Assembly: GCA_020628975.1 (NCBI GenBank)
Contig: JAHDEF010000087.1
Location: 1-6,928, forward strand
DNA length: 6,928 bases
Direction of reading: 5' to 3'
Source: Aquimarina sp.
GTDB taxonomy: Bacteria; Bacteroidota; Bacteroidia; Flavobacteriales; Flavobacteriaceae
The notes beneath the pieces are model-generated. The model had not been told where the DNA came from. It did no database searches and saw only the letters and a list, made by a program, of their open reading frames with translations. The translations under genes were made by a program, and so were the position numbers. Of the stretch, positions 5,812-6,928 are shown one piece after another (within the stretch, counting starts at the first letter, position 1; each line of letters opens with the position of its first letter).

Positions 5812-6928
5812 GTGACTCGAAAATTAATCAACATACTGTTTAGATCATTAGCCGTGATCATTATGCTTATTGCGGTAATGTTGATTTTACTTTCAGTACC
5901 TGTTGTCCAAAATTATTTGGCACAAAAGACTACGCAATATCTAGAAAAAACTTATGGTGTTGCTATTGATATTCAAGCGGTAAGGCTAGGTGTAACGGGT
6001 GATGTAAGCTTGAAAAATGTTTTTGTAAAAGACCACCATAATGACACCTTAATTTTAGCAAAAGAAATAAGCACTACATTAAAAAGTACACAGCAAATTC
6101 TCAAAGGAAATACCAACTTACAACAGGTAAATCTAAAGGAAGCCTATGTGAGAATGGTAACTTATCCAGAAGATGATAAAGATAATATGCGTGTATTTTT
6201 TGCGCGCTTTGCTAAGCAAAAGCCCCAAAAAGCAACGTCTTTCACCTTGCATGTAGATCGCGTTAATCTTGAAAATTGCACGTATTCTTATACCAATTCT
6301 TCTATACAAAAAGAACCCATTGTTAACTTAAAACAAATTGAGCTTAGTGCATCTCAGTTAGATTATAGAAATAAAGAATTTAAAATTACAGCTCAAAATG
6401 GAGCGTTAATCTATAATGACGGCATAGAAATTAATCAATTCTCCACCGCTTTTAAGTTTGTTAGTGAAAGGCTTGACTTCGATGATATTATATTGAAGAC
6501 TAAAGAAAAAAGTGATCTTCAAGGAAATTTAATTTTTCGATATGAATCAGGTGATTTTAGTGATTTTAATAATTGCGTAACGCTAACTTCTAAAATTAAA
6601 GAAAGTGCTGTTGCTAGTAATGATTTAAAATACTTCTATAACGAATTCGGATCTCGTGAAATGTTTTATATAACAACCGATTTCTACGGAACTTTAAATG
6701 ACTTTCAATTATATAATTTAAAACTTGAAGGTCTAGGGAATTCTAATATTGTCGGTGACATGTCTTTTCAAGGAGCACGATCAAAGCAACTGAAACAGGA
6801 TTTTAGTTACGAAGGAAATTTGAAAAAATTACAAACTACTAAGGAAGATCTTGAGCGCCTATTACCAAGCTTAATCAAAAATAAACTTCCAGCACAATTA
6901 AGCGAATTAGGTGCGATAAAATATAAAG
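5812..6928 (+). CDS. tamB: TamB-like translocation and assembly module protein (partial, N-terminal 372 residues)
   Basis: The frame is open from the GTG at 5812 to the right edge. The codon before it is a stop (TAA 5809-5811) and the next in-frame ATG (5863) would cut into the membrane anchor, so GTG is the start. The product opens with a basic residue or two and one hydrophobic anchor at about residues 8-32 (ILFRSLAVIIMLIAVMLILL). Next comes an AsmA/TamB-like entry region: YGVAIDIQAVRLGVTGDVSL (48-67) followed by KNVFVKDHHNDTLILAKEI (68-86). The rest is repetitive beta-rich sequence (for example LDYRNKEFKITAQNGALIYNDG), as expected for the long periplasmic beta-groove of this superfamily. 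Flavobacterial relatives are usually well over 1,000 residues with a C-terminal TamB (DUF490) domain, which would lie outside this window. TamB-like proteins span the periplasm from the inner membrane and are linked to outer-membrane protein assembly and phospholipid transport. The match is by recalled N-terminal pattern; AsmA-family membership is the main alternative. Confidence 0.88.
   Translation, partial: MTRKLINILFRSLAVIIMLIAVMLILLSVPVVQNYLAQKTTQYLEKTYGVAIDIQAVRLGVTGDVSLKNVFVKDHHNDTLILAKEISTTLKSTQQILKGNTNLQQVNLKEAYVRMVTYPEDDKDNMRVFFARFAKQKPQKATSFTLHVDRVNLENCTYSYTNSSIQKEPIVNLKQIELSASQLDYRNKEFKITAQNGALIYNDGIEINQFSTAFKFVSERLDFDDIILKTKEKSDLQGNLIFRYESGDFSDFNNCVTLTSKIKESAVASNDLKYFYNEFGSREMFYITTDFYGTLNDFQLYNLKLEGLGNSNIVGDMSFQGARSKQLKQDFSYEGNLKKLQTTKEDLERLLPSLIKNKLPAQLSELGAIKYK

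Noticed and set aside
1..6928. Defence system, insertion sequence, prophage or other novel multi-gene system
   Set aside because: No transposase, integrase, nuclease, terminal inverted repeats or RNA genes were seen on either strand. Most of the sequence is explained by conserved housekeeping genes.

Overview
The window looks like chromosomal DNA of a Bacteroidota member, most likely class Flavobacteriia. It is visibly AT-rich, with A-rich leaders that mostly lack Shine-Dalgarno sites. It carries two protein types typical of that phylum: a BatA-N-terminal-domain/VWA-like membrane protein and a TamB-like protein in the flavobacterial style. The TsaD, RsmE and FumC sequences also read as flavobacterial. 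This taxonomic call rests on recalled family features, not on a search.

Layout, left to right. (1) The 5' part of a minus-strand gene for a two-transmembrane BatA-N/VWA-like protein runs off the left edge (1-427). (2) A short gap holds a perfect 16-bp hairpin (469-505). (3) An unrecognised, probably exported 256-aa protein is encoded at 527-1297 on the minus strand. (4) An aldo/keto reductase of the YghZ/Gpr type lies at 1360-2376 (minus). (5) A strong terminator hairpin (2418-2451) ends the class II fumarase gene fumC at 2485-3882 (minus), which has a candidate promoter just upstream. (6) rsmE (3962-4729) and tsaD (4733-5755) form a tight minus-strand pair with a 3-nt gap. (7) Divergent from tsaD, a tamB-like gene starts at a GTG (5812) and runs off the right edge.

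Functionally this is mostly conserved housekeeping. TsaD makes the tRNA t6A modification and RsmE methylates 16S rRNA, so the pair is a translation-fidelity unit. FumC is a TCA-cycle enzyme. TamB acts in envelope biogenesis and the BatA-N/VWA protein is probably an envelope protein too. The aldo/keto reductase and the unknown exported protein look like more variable cargo between the fumC terminator and the BatA-like gene.

I see no mobile element, CRISPR array, RNA gene or defence system. The most unusual feature is an in-frame tandem repeat of four 15-bp units inside rsmE. It inserts an Asp/Asn/His/Gln-rich run of 20 residues just before the SPOUT cofactor-binding region. The next most interesting items are the unrecognised exported protein and the perfect hairpin whose T-tract faces away from the gene it follows.
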